Assembly: GCF_000812945.1 (NCBI RefSeq)
Contig: NZ_JSYM01000001.1
Coordinates: 62,001-126,000, forward strand
Length of the DNA stretch: 64,000 bases
Source of the DNA: Flavobacterium sp. AED
GTDB taxonomy: Bacteria; Bacteroidota; Bacteroidia; Flavobacteriales; Flavobacteriaceae
Direction: 5' to 3'
Below the pieces are notes generated by a model that did not search any database, was not told the origin of the DNA, and saw only the letters and a program-made list of their open reading frames with translations. Positions within the stretch are counted from its first letter, which is position 1. Every line of letters starts with the position of its first letter. Shown here in pieces: positions 43,210-52,754 of this stretch. Both the position numbers and the translations under genes were made by a program.

Positions 43210-44187
43210 TCATTTTTTAGGGGTATTTTTTTCGGTTTCTTTATTTTTCTTTTTAAAATAGCCTCTTAATAAAAAATTATGTTGGACAGCCTCCAGATCT
43301 TCATCTAGTTTTTCGGAACTGCTTTCTAAATTTTTAATGGTTTTTTTCAAGCTAGCGCCTGATTCTTCATCGTGAAACAAAACGCCAATAGTTGTATTGG
43401 GATTATTGCCGGCTTCTTTGAGATTATTTACAAATAAATTAGCAGTTTCAGTCATTTGATGCAATTGTAAAACAGATTTTTTTATAGAAGCATAAACGAT
43501 TGTATCGGTTACTAATTCATTGGCAAGAGTTCCTCTGTTATTTAGTTTTGAACTAAAATCATTTAGGGAACTGATTAGTTGTTTTGCTTTTGCGGAAGCA
43601 TCATTAAGTGATACTGTTACTGAGTTTATATTGTTGTATAAAGTGTTGTCGTTCAATAATTTCCCAACAGTTCCTTCGCTTGTAGTTAACTTTTTACTGA
43701 TTGTTTTAAAATCAGTTGTGATTGCCAGTAGGTTTTCATTATTCTTCTGTAAAGTATTCAAAATATTCTCTGTAGAAAATGAATTCTCAACAGCTAAAGT
43801 ATCTCCTTCTTTGACTGCACTGAACTGTGGAGTACCTCCGTAAATAACAATAACTTTATTTCCTATGAGACCATCGGTACTTATTTTTGCCTTCGCATCT
43901 TTGCGAATATAATCTTGTGCTTTTTTTTCCACTTCTAAGCTCACCAAAACATGCGTTTTCTTATCGATATTTATAGTGCCTACCGTTCCTATTTTTACAC
44001 CTGAAAACCAAACATTATCACCTTTTTGAAGTCCATTTACATTATCAAATAAAGAAACCAGTTCCATTTTCTTTTTGAAGGTTTCATGTAAATTTCCAAC
44101 CATTAGAATTCCAACGATTAGAAATACCAACCCTAAAAAAATAAAAAGGCCTACAATTACAGCGCGTTTATTTGGAGATTCATTCAT
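43210..44187 (-). CDS. mlaD: MlaD-family MCE substrate-binding protein (system 2)
   Basis: 325 aa. N-terminal transmembrane helix (~8-29). MCE domain (~36-120) with [19 protein letters not shown] and [15 protein letters not shown]. Long helical C-terminal part. Paralogous to the system-1 protein at 36591-37475, and shares the C-terminal motif HNFLLRGYF near the end. Confidence 0.9.
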   Translation of the reverse strand: MNESPNKRAVIVGLFIFLGLVFLIVGILMVGNLHETFKKKMELVSLFDNVNGLQKGDNVWFSGVKIGTVGTINIDKKTHVLVSLEVEKKAQDYIRKDAKAKISTDGLIGNKVIVIYGGTPQFSAVKEGDTLAVENSFSTENILNTLQKNNENLLAITTDFKTISKKLTTSEGTVGKLLNDNTLYNNINSVTVSLNDASAKAKQLISSLNDFSSKLNNRGTLANELVTDTIVYASIKKSVLQLHQMTETANLFVNNLKEAGNNPNTTIGVLFHDEESGASLKKTIKNLESSSEKLDEDLEAVQHNFLLRGYFKKKNKETEKNTPKK

Positions 44188-44190
44188 GGT

Positions 44191-44970
44191 TTATTGTATG
44201 AAATTATAAGCAAAAAACTTTTTGACTTGATCATCATCTGCATTTAAAACATCTTCAAATGTTCCTACTTTCGAAAACGTTCCATCAATCAACATGGCTA
44301 TACGGTCGCAGGTATTTTTTGCACATGTTAAATCATGTGTGATAATAACGGAGCTTGTTTTGTATTGCTGTTGCACTTCAATAATAAGCGTATTAATTTC
44401 GGCACATGTAATCGGATCTAAACCTGATGTGGGCTCGTCATACAACATTATTTCGGGCTTTAAAATCAAAGTACGGGCAATACCTATTCTCTTGCGTTGT
44501 CCTCCGGAAAGGTCAGCAGGAAGTTCATTTATTTTATCTTTTAAACCTACTGCATCCAGTGCTTCTTCTACTGCAAGATCCACCTGTTTTCTAGTGAGGT
44601 GTTTTACATTCATAGTTAATGGAAATGCCAGATTTTGATAGACATCCATACTATCATATAAAGCACTGCTTTGAAAAGAAAATCCAATGCGTAGCCTCAA
44701 TTCGTCTAATTCTTTTCCATTTAATTCCGTAACTTTTTTTCCTAATACGGTTACTTCTCCTTTGTCAGGTTTTAATAAACCTGCAATAATTTTTATTAAT
44801 ACGGATTTGCCAGAGCCTGATTTACCAAGTACGGCAATATTTTCGCCTCTATAAATATTTAAGTCAATGCCTTTTAAAACGTCCAATTCACCAAAGGATT
44901 TATATAATCCATTGATCGTTATGACCGATTCTTCTTTATTGATACTATGTTGTATTTTGTCTTTTTCCAT
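44191..44970 (-). CDS. mlaF: MlaF-family ABC ATPase (system 2)
   Basis: 259 aa from ATG 44970; a TTG 21 nt upstream would overlap mlaE. Walker A GKSGSGKS, signature LSGGQRKRIGIA, Walker B IMLYDEPTSGLD and switch IITHDL. Same operon order (E-F-D) as system 1. Confidence 0.92.
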   Translation of the reverse strand: MEKDKIQHSINKEESVITINGLYKSFGELDVLKGIDLNIYRGENIAVLGKSGSGKSVLIKIIAGLLKPDKGEVTVLGKKVTELNGKELDELRLRIGFSFQSSALYDSMDVYQNLAFPLTMNVKHLTRKQVDLAVEEALDAVGLKDKINELPADLSGGQRKRIGIARTLILKPEIMLYDEPTSGLDPITCAEINTLIIEVQQQYKTSSVIITHDLTCAKNTCDRIAMLIDGTFSKVGTFEDVLNADDDQVKKFFAYNFIQ

Positions 44971-44972
44971 GT

Positions 44973-45767
44973 TTAAAAATATCGAATCCAATTCACAACT
45001 TGTACTATGACAACCTCTTCAAAAAAGATAAGAAATATGGCAAGTATTACCGCCTGATTAGTTGCTTTTCCAACGCCACGTGTTCCTTGTGTTGCAAAAA
45101 ATCCTTTGTAGCAACCTATAATTCCTATTGTAAATCCATAAACAATGGATTTGGTTACTGATGAAAAAATGTCCAGAAAAGAAATATTTGAAAAAGCATT
45201 TTTATAAAAAATTTCTAAACTTGTCATCTCTTCATTATGAACATTGTAATACGAACCCAATAGTCCTATAAAACTGCAATACAATGCCAGTATGGGAATG
45301 GAAATTGTTGTCGCAATTACCCGCGTAACCACTAAGTATTTAAAAGGATTGATTGCTGATACTTCCATCGCCTCAATTTGTTCCGTTACTTTCATGGAAC
45401 CTAATTCAGCACTAATACTGGAACCTACTTTTCCAGCACAAATAAGTGCTGTTACCAATGGACCTAAAGCTCTTACAATGGCAATCCCAATTAAGGAAGG
45501 CAACCAGGAAACTGCCCCAAAAGTTTCCAGTGAAGGCCGTGATTGTTTTGTAAAAACGACACCTACAATAAAACCGGTCAATGTTATTAAGGAAAGTGAT
45601 TTTAATCCAATCTCAAAACACTGATTAATAATTTCACGCCAATGAAAAGGAAGTATAAATGCTTCTTTAAAAAAACGAATGGTAAATTGATAGCCTTTGT
45701 GAACGCCTTCTAAATAGGAATCAATTCCTTTTGAAAATAAATATTTCTTTGTATCGATCGTATTCAT
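44973..45767 (-). CDS. mlaE: MlaE-family ABC permease (system 2)
   Basis: 264 aa. Five hydrophobic helices and the MlaE core SAELGSMKVTEQIEAMEV. An N-terminal extension (~1-25) is not in the system-1 permease. First gene of the second mlaEFD operon. The 383-nt region upstream, shared with gpmA, is the only place for its promoter. Confidence 0.92.
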   Translation of the reverse strand: MNTIDTKKYLFSKGIDSYLEGVHKGYQFTIRFFKEAFILPFHWREIINQCFEIGLKSLSLITLTGFIVGVVFTKQSRPSLETFGAVSWLPSLIGIAIVRALGPLVTALICAGKVGSSISAELGSMKVTEQIEAMEVSAINPFKYLVVTRVIATTISIPILALYCSFIGLLGSYYNVHNEEMTSLEIFYKNAFSNISFLDIFSSVTKSIVYGFTIGIIGCYKGFFATQGTRGVGKATNQAVILAIFLIFFEEVVIVQVVNWIRYF

Positions 45768-46150
45768 TTTGGAGCGTTTCTATTTAGTTACTATTCTACC
45801 GCTTTATGCTGTTTCATTTAAAAAAGTGTTTACTTAAAATTGAATTGTATTCCTAACGAATAGCATCATAAATTTACAAAAATAAATTACACGAAGTCTA
45901 TTTTTTGCGTTGATATAGTGTTTGTAGTCAGTATTTTATGTTTTATTTTTTGAATAAATTGTTTTTTTATTAAGCATAATTTTTTTTAAGTTTAATAAAA
46001 ATAGAGTATTAGTTTTTTATTGTTATAATAGCGATATTGCTAGGATATAAAAGTGTACTAGTTTTTATACTTTTTTGAGTTATTTGAAAGGATTTTTTTC
46101 TGAATATTTATTAGGGTCAGCTATACAAATGAAATAACAAATAACAAAAT
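45768..46150. other. 383-nt divergent intergenic region
   Basis: AT-rich spacer between mlaE-2 (minus) and gpmA (plus). It must hold both promoters. No shared-motif box, no hairpin terminator and no small ORF worth reporting was found. Confidence 0.5.
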
Positions 46151-46756
46151 ATGGCTTTATTAGTACTTATTCGGCATGGCCAATCCATCTATAATTTAGA
46201 GAATCGTTTTACAGGAAATCTGGATGTACCATTGACTTCTTGGGGAGAAGAAGAAGCAAAGCGCGCAGGAGCCAAGTTAAAAGACTTTAATTTTTTGTAT
46301 GCTTATACTTCAGTATTGAAAAGGGCAGGGGAGTCTTTGAGAATTATCTTAGAAGTAATGCAACAGACCCATATTCCTGTCATTAAGAATGAAGCTTTAA
46401 ACGAAAGAATGTACGGGAGTTTACAAGGACTTAATAAAGCGGAAGTAGCAAAAAAGTACGGAGAAAATCAGTTGGAAATATGGAGAAGAAGTTATGAAGT
46501 TCGTCCTCCAGATGGCGAAAGTTTAGAAGATACTTACAATAGAATTGTGCCGTATTATAAACAAGAAATAGAACCAAAACTAAAATCTGGTAAAAATATT
46601 TTGATAGTGGCTCATGGGAATAGTCTTAGGGCATTAATGATGTATTTAGAAAATATCAGCCCAATAGCAATAGTCAAAATAAACATTCCCACTGGAACGC
46701 CCAGACTTTACGATTTAGATACTGATCTAAAAATTAGAAGTGTGAAATATTTGTAA
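46151..46756 (+). CDS. gpmA: 2,3-bisphosphoglycerate-dependent phosphoglycerate mutase
   Basis: 201 aa. N-terminal phospho-His motif LIRHGQSIYNLENRFTG (~7-23), NERMYGSLQGLNK, and second catalytic His in IVAHGNSLRALMMYLE. Interconverts 3- and 2-phosphoglycerate. About 30-45 residues shorter than the E. coli enzyme, as in compact bacterial GpmA. Convergent with fbaB, an 8-nt gap apart. Confidence 0.88.
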   Translation: MALLVLIRHGQSIYNLENRFTGNLDVPLTSWGEEEAKRAGAKLKDFNFLYAYTSVLKRAGESLRIILEVMQQTHIPVIKNEALNERMYGSLQGLNKAEVAKKYGENQLEIWRRSYEVRPPDGESLEDTYNRIVPYYKQEIEPKLKSGKNILIVAHGNSLRALMMYLENISPIAIVKINIPTGTPRLYDLDTDLKIRSVKYL

Positions 46757-46764
46757 ATGAAAGA

Positions 46765-47826
46765 TTATGCTATGGAAACTTCTTTTGCCAGGTAAATTTC
46801 CTGTACCGCATTTATGAGGTTTACGCCTTCACTAAAGGGACGTTGAAAAGCTTTTCTCCCCATAATCATTCCGGCTCCACCGGCACGCTTGTTTATTACA
46901 GCCGTTTTTATGGCTTCCGCCAAATCAGTTACACCTTTTGATTCTCCACCTGAATTAATCATACTAATGCGTCCTGAATAACAATTTATCACTTGATAAC
47001 GACATAAATCGATGGGATGCTCACTGGCTAATTTGGTATACATATCCGGATTTGTTTTGGCAAATTTTATAGCTGTAAAACCACCGTTATTCGTTGGTAG
47101 CTTTTGTTTGATAATATCTGCCTGAATTGAAACCCCTAAGTAATTGGCTTGACCAGTAATATCAGCAGCCGTATTATAATCGATTCCGTCTTTTATAAAG
47201 CCATCATTTCTGGAATAACACCAAAGAATTGTAGCCATTCCTAAATTATGTGCTTCTTCAAAAGCCTTTGCTATTTCTATAATTTGCCTGTCTGATTCGG
47301 CAGAGCCAAAGTAAACAGTAGCGCCAACCGCTATAGCGCCCATATTCCAGACATCTCTGACACTCCCAAACATAATTTGGTCGTATTTATTGGGATAGGT
47401 CATCAGTTCGTTGTGATTCAGTTTTACCACAAACGGAATTTTGTGCGCATATTTTCTGGATAACATTGCCAATCCGCCCATTGTAGAAGCGACTGCATTA
47501 CAACCCGCTTCCATAGCTAATTTTACAATATTTTCTGGATCGAAATAAATAGGGTTTGGAGAAAAGGAACTTCCTGCAGTATGCTCAATTCCTTGATCTA
47601 CGGGTAAAATAGAAATATAACCAGTGTCACCAAGTCGGCCATGTTGGTATAACTGCGTCAAACTTCGAATGGTTTGTCCATTTCGATTGCTTTGCAGAAA
47701 ATGAGTATCAATATGGAAAGGAGTAGGTACATGAATTTGATCTTTCATAATTGTTTTACAAACATGATTTAATAAAGAGTCTTTTTCATCACCTAATAAA
47801 TTCAATAATTGAACTATATCTTTCAT
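46765..47826 (-). CDS. fbaB: class I fructose-bisphosphate aldolase (FbaB/DhnA type)
   Basis: 353 aa. Typical DhnA-family motifs: [57 protein letters not shown] and the phosphate-binding [15 protein letters not shown]. Cleaves fructose-1,6-bisphosphate by Schiff base. Metal-independent, unlike class II Fba. Confidence 0.9.
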   Translation of the reverse strand: MKDIVQLLNLLGDEKDSLLNHVCKTIMKDQIHVPTPFHIDTHFLQSNRNGQTIRSLTQLYQHGRLGDTGYISILPVDQGIEHTAGSSFSPNPIYFDPENIVKLAMEAGCNAVASTMGGLAMLSRKYAHKIPFVVKLNHNELMTYPNKYDQIMFGSVRDVWNMGAIAVGATVYFGSAESDRQIIEIAKAFEEAHNLGMATILWCYSRNDGFIKDGIDYNTAADITGQANYLGVSIQADIIKQKLPTNNGGFTAIKFAKTNPDMYTKLASEHPIDLCRYQVINCYSGRISMINSGGESKGVTDLAEAIKTAVINKRAGGAGMIMGRKAFQRPFSEGVNLINAVQEIYLAKEVSIA

Positions 47827-47886
47827 TTTTACTTTGATTTAAATGGATTTCTAAAACATTGTTTTAACAGATAAGTCTATTTTAAA

Positions 47887-48975
47887 TTACCCCTTATAAA
47901 CTGGATAATCAGTGTATCCTTTCTCATCAGCAGTATAAAATAAATCCATATTGAGGTCTTGTGATAAAGGCCAATTGTTTTTAAATCGATCTACTAAATC
48001 TGGATTATTGATAAACGGACGGCCAAAAGCTACGAGGTCTGTAAGTCCGCTTTCAATTGTTGCTTCGGCAGTTTCTTGATCAAAGCCACCGCAAAGAATT
48101 AAGGTGTTTTTAAAATTGTGTCGAATCAATTTTTTAATTTCCAAAGGAACTGGAGGTGCGCCCATAGCGGAATGATCTACAAGATGAATATAGGCAATGT
48201 CCAGTTTATTAAGTTCTTTAGATAAGTAATCATAAGTGGCTTCAATTTCAGGATAATGTGGCATATCACTGGCTACTCCGTATGGTGATAAACGAATACC
48301 AGTTTTTTCTTTTCCAATGGCAGCGGCAACAGCGGCTACTACTTCGAGTACAAATCGGCATCTATTTTCAATACTTCCACCATAATTATCAGTTCTGATG
48401 TTACTTATTGGCGAAAGAAATTCTTCTAATAGATACCCATTTGCCGAATGTAATTCTACACCATCAAATCCTGCAAATAAAGCATTTTCTGCGGCGGCAA
48501 CATATTCTGTTCTGGCATGAAGAATTTCTTGTAGTGTCATTTCTTTTGGGACAACAAAATCCTGTAATCCTTTCAAGTCAGTCCACATTTGTCCAGCCGC
48601 TTTTACTTGGGAAGGGGCAAGGATATGAGCATCTTTATGCATATTCAGCGGATGACTAATTCTTCCTGAGTGCATTAATTGAACAATTATTTTTCCACCG
48701 TTTTTATGTACTGCAGTTGTTATTGTTTTCCAGCCCGCTACTTGAAGCTCACTAAATATTCCTGGAATTCTGGCATATCCAAGACCGTTAGGCGATGGCG
48801 ATGTTCCTTCAGTTATAATCAATCCCGCATTGGAACGTTGCGTATAATATTCCTTCATAAGTTCATTAGGAACATTGTCAATTGCTCTGCATCTGGTCAT
48901 AGGTGCCATAACAATACTATTTTTTAATTCGATGGAACCCACTTTTTTTGTTTTGAATAATTCGTGTGTTTTCAT
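47887..48975 (-). CDS. Old Yellow Enzyme-family alkene reductase
   Basis: 362 aa FMN-binding TIM barrel of the NemA type. Seen: VMAPMTRCRA, IITEGTSPSP, VQLMHSGRISHP, FDGVELHSANGYLLEEFLSP, RTDNYGGSIENRCRF, RLSPYG and AFGRPFINNPDLV. Reduces activated C=C bonds with NAD(P)H; physiological substrate unknown. Spaced 60 nt from fbaB on the same strand. Confidence 0.9.
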   Translation of the reverse strand: MKTHELFKTKKVGSIELKNSIVMAPMTRCRAIDNVPNELMKEYYTQRSNAGLIITEGTSPSPNGLGYARIPGIFSELQVAGWKTITTAVHKNGGKIIVQLMHSGRISHPLNMHKDAHILAPSQVKAAGQMWTDLKGLQDFVVPKEMTLQEILHARTEYVAAAENALFAGFDGVELHSANGYLLEEFLSPISNIRTDNYGGSIENRCRFVLEVVAAVAAAIGKEKTGIRLSPYGVASDMPHYPEIEATYDYLSKELNKLDIAYIHLVDHSAMGAPPVPLEIKKLIRHNFKNTLILCGGFDQETAEATIESGLTDLVAFGRPFINNPDLVDRFKNNWPLSQDLNMDLFYTADEKGYTDYPVYKG

Positions 48976-49192
48976 GTTTTTTATGCTCTTAGATTGTTGA
49001 TATAAAGATAATTATATTTAACGAGTAGTTTTTTAATTATTTGCAAAAATTAATGAGTCTTTATGTATTTACTGTTTGATAAGTAATGATACATCAGTTT
49101 TTAAACAATAAAAAGCAATACTTTTTGAATGGTAGCTGTAAAAAACAAGATTTTGTAAACAAACTTGAAGCCGATGTAATTGTAACTAAAAA

Positions 49193-49228
49193 AACCTCTC
49201 GAAAATTTTTAAAATTCCGAGAGGTTTA
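49193..49228. terminator. hairpin AAACCTCTCG/CGAGAGGTTT
   Basis: Ten-base stem with an A/T loop, 58 nt right of another hairpin (49286-49330). It may be a secondary terminator for the membrane-protein gene or bound a small RNA; no T-run is strong on either side. Confidence 0.5.
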
Positions 49229-49285
49229 GTATGTATTATTCTAATTTGTAAAGCAATGCGAATTGCTTTTAATTAATTTCTTTGC

Positions 49286-49330
49286 AAAAAAGACAATGAT
49301 TGCTGTAAAGACATAAATCATTGTCTTTTT
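49286..49330 (-). terminator. bidirectional-looking intrinsic terminator
   Basis: AAAAAAGACAATGATT and its complement around a 14-nt loop, T6 on either strand. It lies 45 nt beyond the stop of the 64-aa membrane protein. The rest of 48976-49375 holds only AT-rich sequence. Confidence 0.82.
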
Positions 49331-49375
49331 TAGTTCTATTTAAAAATACATTTTGTGTTTAGAAAAAAAGATGCT

Positions 49376-49570
49376 TTATGATTCGTCTTTTGTTGTACGA
49401 ACTAAACTAATTCCGGAAACGAAAAATATAATGCCTAGCACGCCGTATATGATTAGTGATTTGACATCATTCATTTCAGAGGAGGCACTTGAAAATAATA
49501 TCGCTGTGTAAATAAGTCCACCTATTCCAAGAGCTGTAAGTAATGCTCCAAAGATTCTTTTTAGATTCAT
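49376..49570 (-). CDS. small two-helix membrane protein
   Basis: 64 aa. Helices IFGALLTALGIGGLIYTAILF and LIIYGVLGIIFFVSGISLV with a polar loop (SSASSEMNDVKS). No known family function. Its promoter has the shared motif with a perfect TACATTTG -7 box, 124 nt upstream of ATG. Confidence 0.7.
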   Translation of the reverse strand: MNLKRIFGALLTALGIGGLIYTAILFSSASSEMNDVKSLIIYGVLGIIFFVSGISLVRTTKDES

Positions 49571-49693
49571 GATTTTTATTTTTTAAGTATTGGTTAATAT
49601 AAAATTTAATTTTACTTTAAAAGTCTAATTAACTTATAAATAGATGTTTTAGTTTAACTATTTAAAGCATTTATGGACATTAGTGTTATAAGA

Positions 49694-49757
49694 CAAATGT
49701 ATTTTAATTAGACTTCAAAGCTGTTATATAATTACTAACAAAACTTATATCATTTAC
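49694..49757 (-). promoter_or_regulatory. shared-motif promoter, 64-aa membrane protein
   Basis: 36-nt box 49722-49757 (GTAAATGATATAA start, TATAACA end), 20-nt spacer, exact TAnnTTTG box TACATTTG at 49694-49701. The leader before the start codon is long. Confidence 0.72.
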
Positions 49758-49777
49758 ACTTAAAAAAATGAAAAAGA

Positions 49778-50210
49778 TTACATTCAATCCATGTACCAGC
49801 TTAATTCTTTTTCTATTTTTTAATATTTAAAAATGATAGAGATAATTTTTTGCAAGCGAACAAAAACAGTTACGCTTTTACGACATAATCAAATGCTTTA
49901 TACTGTATATAGTTTATGGCTACTTCAATTTTATCCTGAGACGACAACATTATAACTGGAATTTGTGGATTGAAAGCTTTTATTTTATCTAGGGTTTCAA
50001 GTCCGTTCATTGCATTTTCTACTATACCATCAAGTTGATAATCTAATATTATTATATCAGGATTACGGGATAAATTTTCCAAGCATAGTTCTCCAGTTGA
50101 ATATGTTTCAATTGTGAAATCTGCATTTTACAGAAATTCAATTTCTAAAGATTTTAAAAATAATGCATAATCATCTACCAGAAAATTTTTTATTTTATTT
50201 TCGTTTTTAC
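49778..50210 (-). pseudogene. decayed copy of the response regulator at 58051-58485
   Basis: Base-by-base homologous to the intact paralogue. The start region has lost a base and its start codon (GTA for GTG). A GAA-to-TAA change gives an in-frame stop near residue 28. The acidic pocket DDD is DDY. After AFDYVVKA a stop and frameshifts destroy the C-terminal ~35 residues. Only a 70-aa open stretch (49870-50082) survives, without the start of the receiver fold. It follows the hybrid kinase at 50213 in the same order as the intact pair. Confidence 0.9.
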
Positions 50211-50212
50211 TA

Positions 50213-52663
50213 TTATGAATTTTTAATTATTTGAAGTTCTTCCTCTAATTCGATACAAGCTTGTAGACAAACGTGTTCAAGTTGTAGCACTAAATCATGC
50301 ATTTCTTCTGATTTTTCTTGAACCATTGTAAGTTCTTGAATTTTTTTTGCTAAGTTTTCAAAATCAGGACTGATTCCCATTATTGAAAAAGACGGAATCA
50401 TTTTATGCGCAGCGGCACCTAATAAAGACCAATTTTGGTCAGCAAAACTTTGTTTAATTGTATCTATTATAGGAGGGGTTTGTACTAAATAGAGCGAAAT
50501 CATTTCCATCATTAATTTTGGATTTGACTTTGTTCTCTGATTTAAATAAGTAAGATCGATATATCTTAGTTTTTTCTTTGGATTTTCTTCATTTTCAAAA
50601 AATGTATTGACTTTAGCACGTTTAGGATTGTTTAAGATACCAACTATTTTACTATACAACAGCCTTTCATCAATTGGTTTAGCCATATAATCATTCATTC
50701 CCAATGCTTTACATTTATCAGCATCAACAGTTGTTACGTCAGCGCTTAATGCAATTATAGGAATTGTAGAATTCATGGTATTTCTAATATATTCTGTAGC
50801 TTCAAAACCATTCATTTCTGGCATTTGCAAATCCATCAAAATGATGTCATAATTTTTTTCTTTAAGTTTTTCAATAGCTATTTTACCATTTTCAGCAATC
50901 TCATTAGCAAATCCAAAATCTTCTAAAAGTGTTTTCATTAGTAATTGATTGAGTGCAATATCTTCAACCACTAAAACTTTTATATTATTTATTTCTGAAT
51001 CTAACTCCAACATTTCATTCTCTAATGCTGTATCGACATTTGTTTTTTCAAAAGATAATATAAAGCTAAATGTTGATCCTTCATTAATTATGCTTTTTAC
51101 ACGAATACTACCGCCTTGTGGCTCTATTAATTGTTTTACTATAGCCAGACCCAGTCCAGTTCCTCCATATAATCTTGAAGTTCCGCTGGTTGCTTGCTGG
51201 AAATTTTCAAATATAGTTCCTATTTTTTCCTCAGAAATACCAATTCCCGTATCTGTTACCGCAAACTCAAGAATTACTTTATCATCATCTTCATGTAATA
51301 AATTAACACTTACCGTAATTTTTCCTTTGGTTGTAAATTTCACTGCATTACTTACCAGATTTAAAATAACTTGATGCAAACGAATCGAATCGCCTAATAG
51401 GACTTTAGGTATTTTAGGATCATAGATTTTGACTAATTTTAAATTTTTTTCTTGAATTTTTGCTTCAAATAAATGAAGCATAGCTGAAATGGTGCATTCC
51501 ATTTTGAATGGCGTTTTCTCAAATGTCATTTTACCTGCATCAACTTTTGCTAAATCGAGTATGTCGTTAATAAGAACTATTAATGTGTCACCACTTATTT
51601 TAATGGCGTTTAAATATTCCTTTTGTTTAGTTGACAAATCTGTTTTTAATACCACTTTTGTAAATCCAATAATGGCATTCATTGGTGTACGAATTTCATG
51701 GCTCATATTCGACAAGAATTGCTGTTTAGCCTTCACCGCATTTTTAGCTATAATGGTGGCATTTTCAGCATTTATTTTAGCCTCTTCAGCAATTGTGGTG
51801 GCTAATTCAGCAAAAACCTTGGCTTCAATCAATTCTTTTTCAATTCTTTTTTGATCCGTAACGTCTCTGGCAACAATAACAACCCCAAGCACATTCTCTT
51901 TATCATCTTTATATACTGATCCGTTGAATAATACTTCTGTTAACTTGCCATTTTTATGACGAAGTATTAGTGGAGAATCGGCAACGAATCCTTTTTCGAA
52001 TACTTTTTGATACACTTCACCTGCCTTTTGTGGTTCAGTGAAATAATCAAAAAAATCAGTTCCAATTAGTTTTTCACGTGATATTCCGGTTACTTTTACT
52101 GATGCATTATTCATATCCGTTATTTTTCCTTCGGGACTAATGGCAAATAAAGGGTCGTGACTTGCTTCAATAAGACTAAGAGAATATTTTGAAAGTAATT
52201 TTTGGGCCTTAAGATCGGTGTTGAGCTTTTTTAATTGTTCTGCTTGAATTAATAATTCTTGATTTTTTTTATACAAATCCACAAAAACAGCCACTTTTGC
52301 TTTTAATATTTCTGGCAAAAGGGGTTTGATCATATAATCGACTGCACCAGCCTGATATCCTTTGTAAATTTGTGCGGAATTATCCATGCTTGCCGTTAGA
52401 AAAATAATCGGAACATGCTTGAGTTTTTCTATTTGACGAATTAATTCTACGGTTTCAAATCCATCCATCATTGGCATTTGTACGTCTATTAATATGATGG
52501 CAAAATCTTGTTGGTGCAGCAGAATTTTTAATGCTTCATTACCAGAATTTGCTTTTACACACAAATAATTTTCGTTAGAAAGGATTACTTCTAAAGCAAA
52601 CAAATTTTCAGGAAGATCATCAACCAATAAAATTTTAACAGGGCTATTTATTTTCATTTTCAA
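50213..52663 (-). CDS. cytoplasmic hybrid histidine kinase (REC-PAS-HisKA-HATPase-REC-Hpt)
   Basis: 816 aa. REC1 ~9-125 (phospho-Asp ~60). PAS ~155-275. HisKA with phospho-His ~322 (SNMSHEIRTPMNA). HATPase_c ~430-540 with LVSNAVKFTTKG, DTGIGIS and GTGLGLAIV. REC2 ~553-670 (VLVVEDIALNQLL; MDLQMPEMNGFEA). Hpt ~690-810 with phospho-His in AAAHKMIPSF. No transmembrane segment. Paralogue of the 1076-aa kinase at 58488-61718; its response regulator is the pseudogene downstream. Confidence 0.92.
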   Translation of the reverse strand: MKMKINSPVKILLVDDLPENLFALEVILSNENYLCVKANSGNEALKILLHQQDFAIILIDVQMPMMDGFETVELIRQIEKLKHVPIIFLTASMDNSAQIYKGYQAGAVDYMIKPLLPEILKAKVAVFVDLYKKNQELLIQAEQLKKLNTDLKAQKLLSKYSLSLIEASHDPLFAISPEGKITDMNNASVKVTGISREKLIGTDFFDYFTEPQKAGEVYQKVFEKGFVADSPLILRHKNGKLTEVLFNGSVYKDDKENVLGVVIVARDVTDQKRIEKELIEAKVFAELATTIAEEAKINAENATIIAKNAVKAKQQFLSNMSHEIRTPMNAIIGFTKVVLKTDLSTKQKEYLNAIKISGDTLIVLINDILDLAKVDAGKMTFEKTPFKMECTISAMLHLFEAKIQEKNLKLVKIYDPKIPKVLLGDSIRLHQVILNLVSNAVKFTTKGKITVSVNLLHEDDDKVILEFAVTDTGIGISEEKIGTIFENFQQATSGTSRLYGGTGLGLAIVKQLIEPQGGSIRVKSIINEGSTFSFILSFEKTNVDTALENEMLELDSEINNIKVLVVEDIALNQLLMKTLLEDFGFANEIAENGKIAIEKLKEKNYDIILMDLQMPEMNGFEATEYIRNTMNSTIPIIALSADVTTVDADKCKALGMNDYMAKPIDERLLYSKIVGILNNPKRAKVNTFFENEENPKKKLRYIDLTYLNQRTKSNPKLMMEMISLYLVQTPPIIDTIKQSFADQNWSLLGAAAHKMIPSFSIMGISPDFENLAKKIQELTMVQEKSEEMHDLVLQLEHVCLQACIELEEELQIIKNS

Positions 52664-52754
52664 TTGTAAAATAAAAGTTTGAATGTTGGAATACCAACAA
52701 AAAAAGTTTAATTATAATGAATAGTGGATATACCACCTTCACAATTACGTTTTA

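Noticed and set aside
49870..50082. 70-aa open frame as a functional small response regulator
   Set aside because: It lacks the acidic pocket strand and the C-terminal helices, and the surrounding sequence aligns to the intact paralogue with stops and frameshifts; annotated as a pseudogene.
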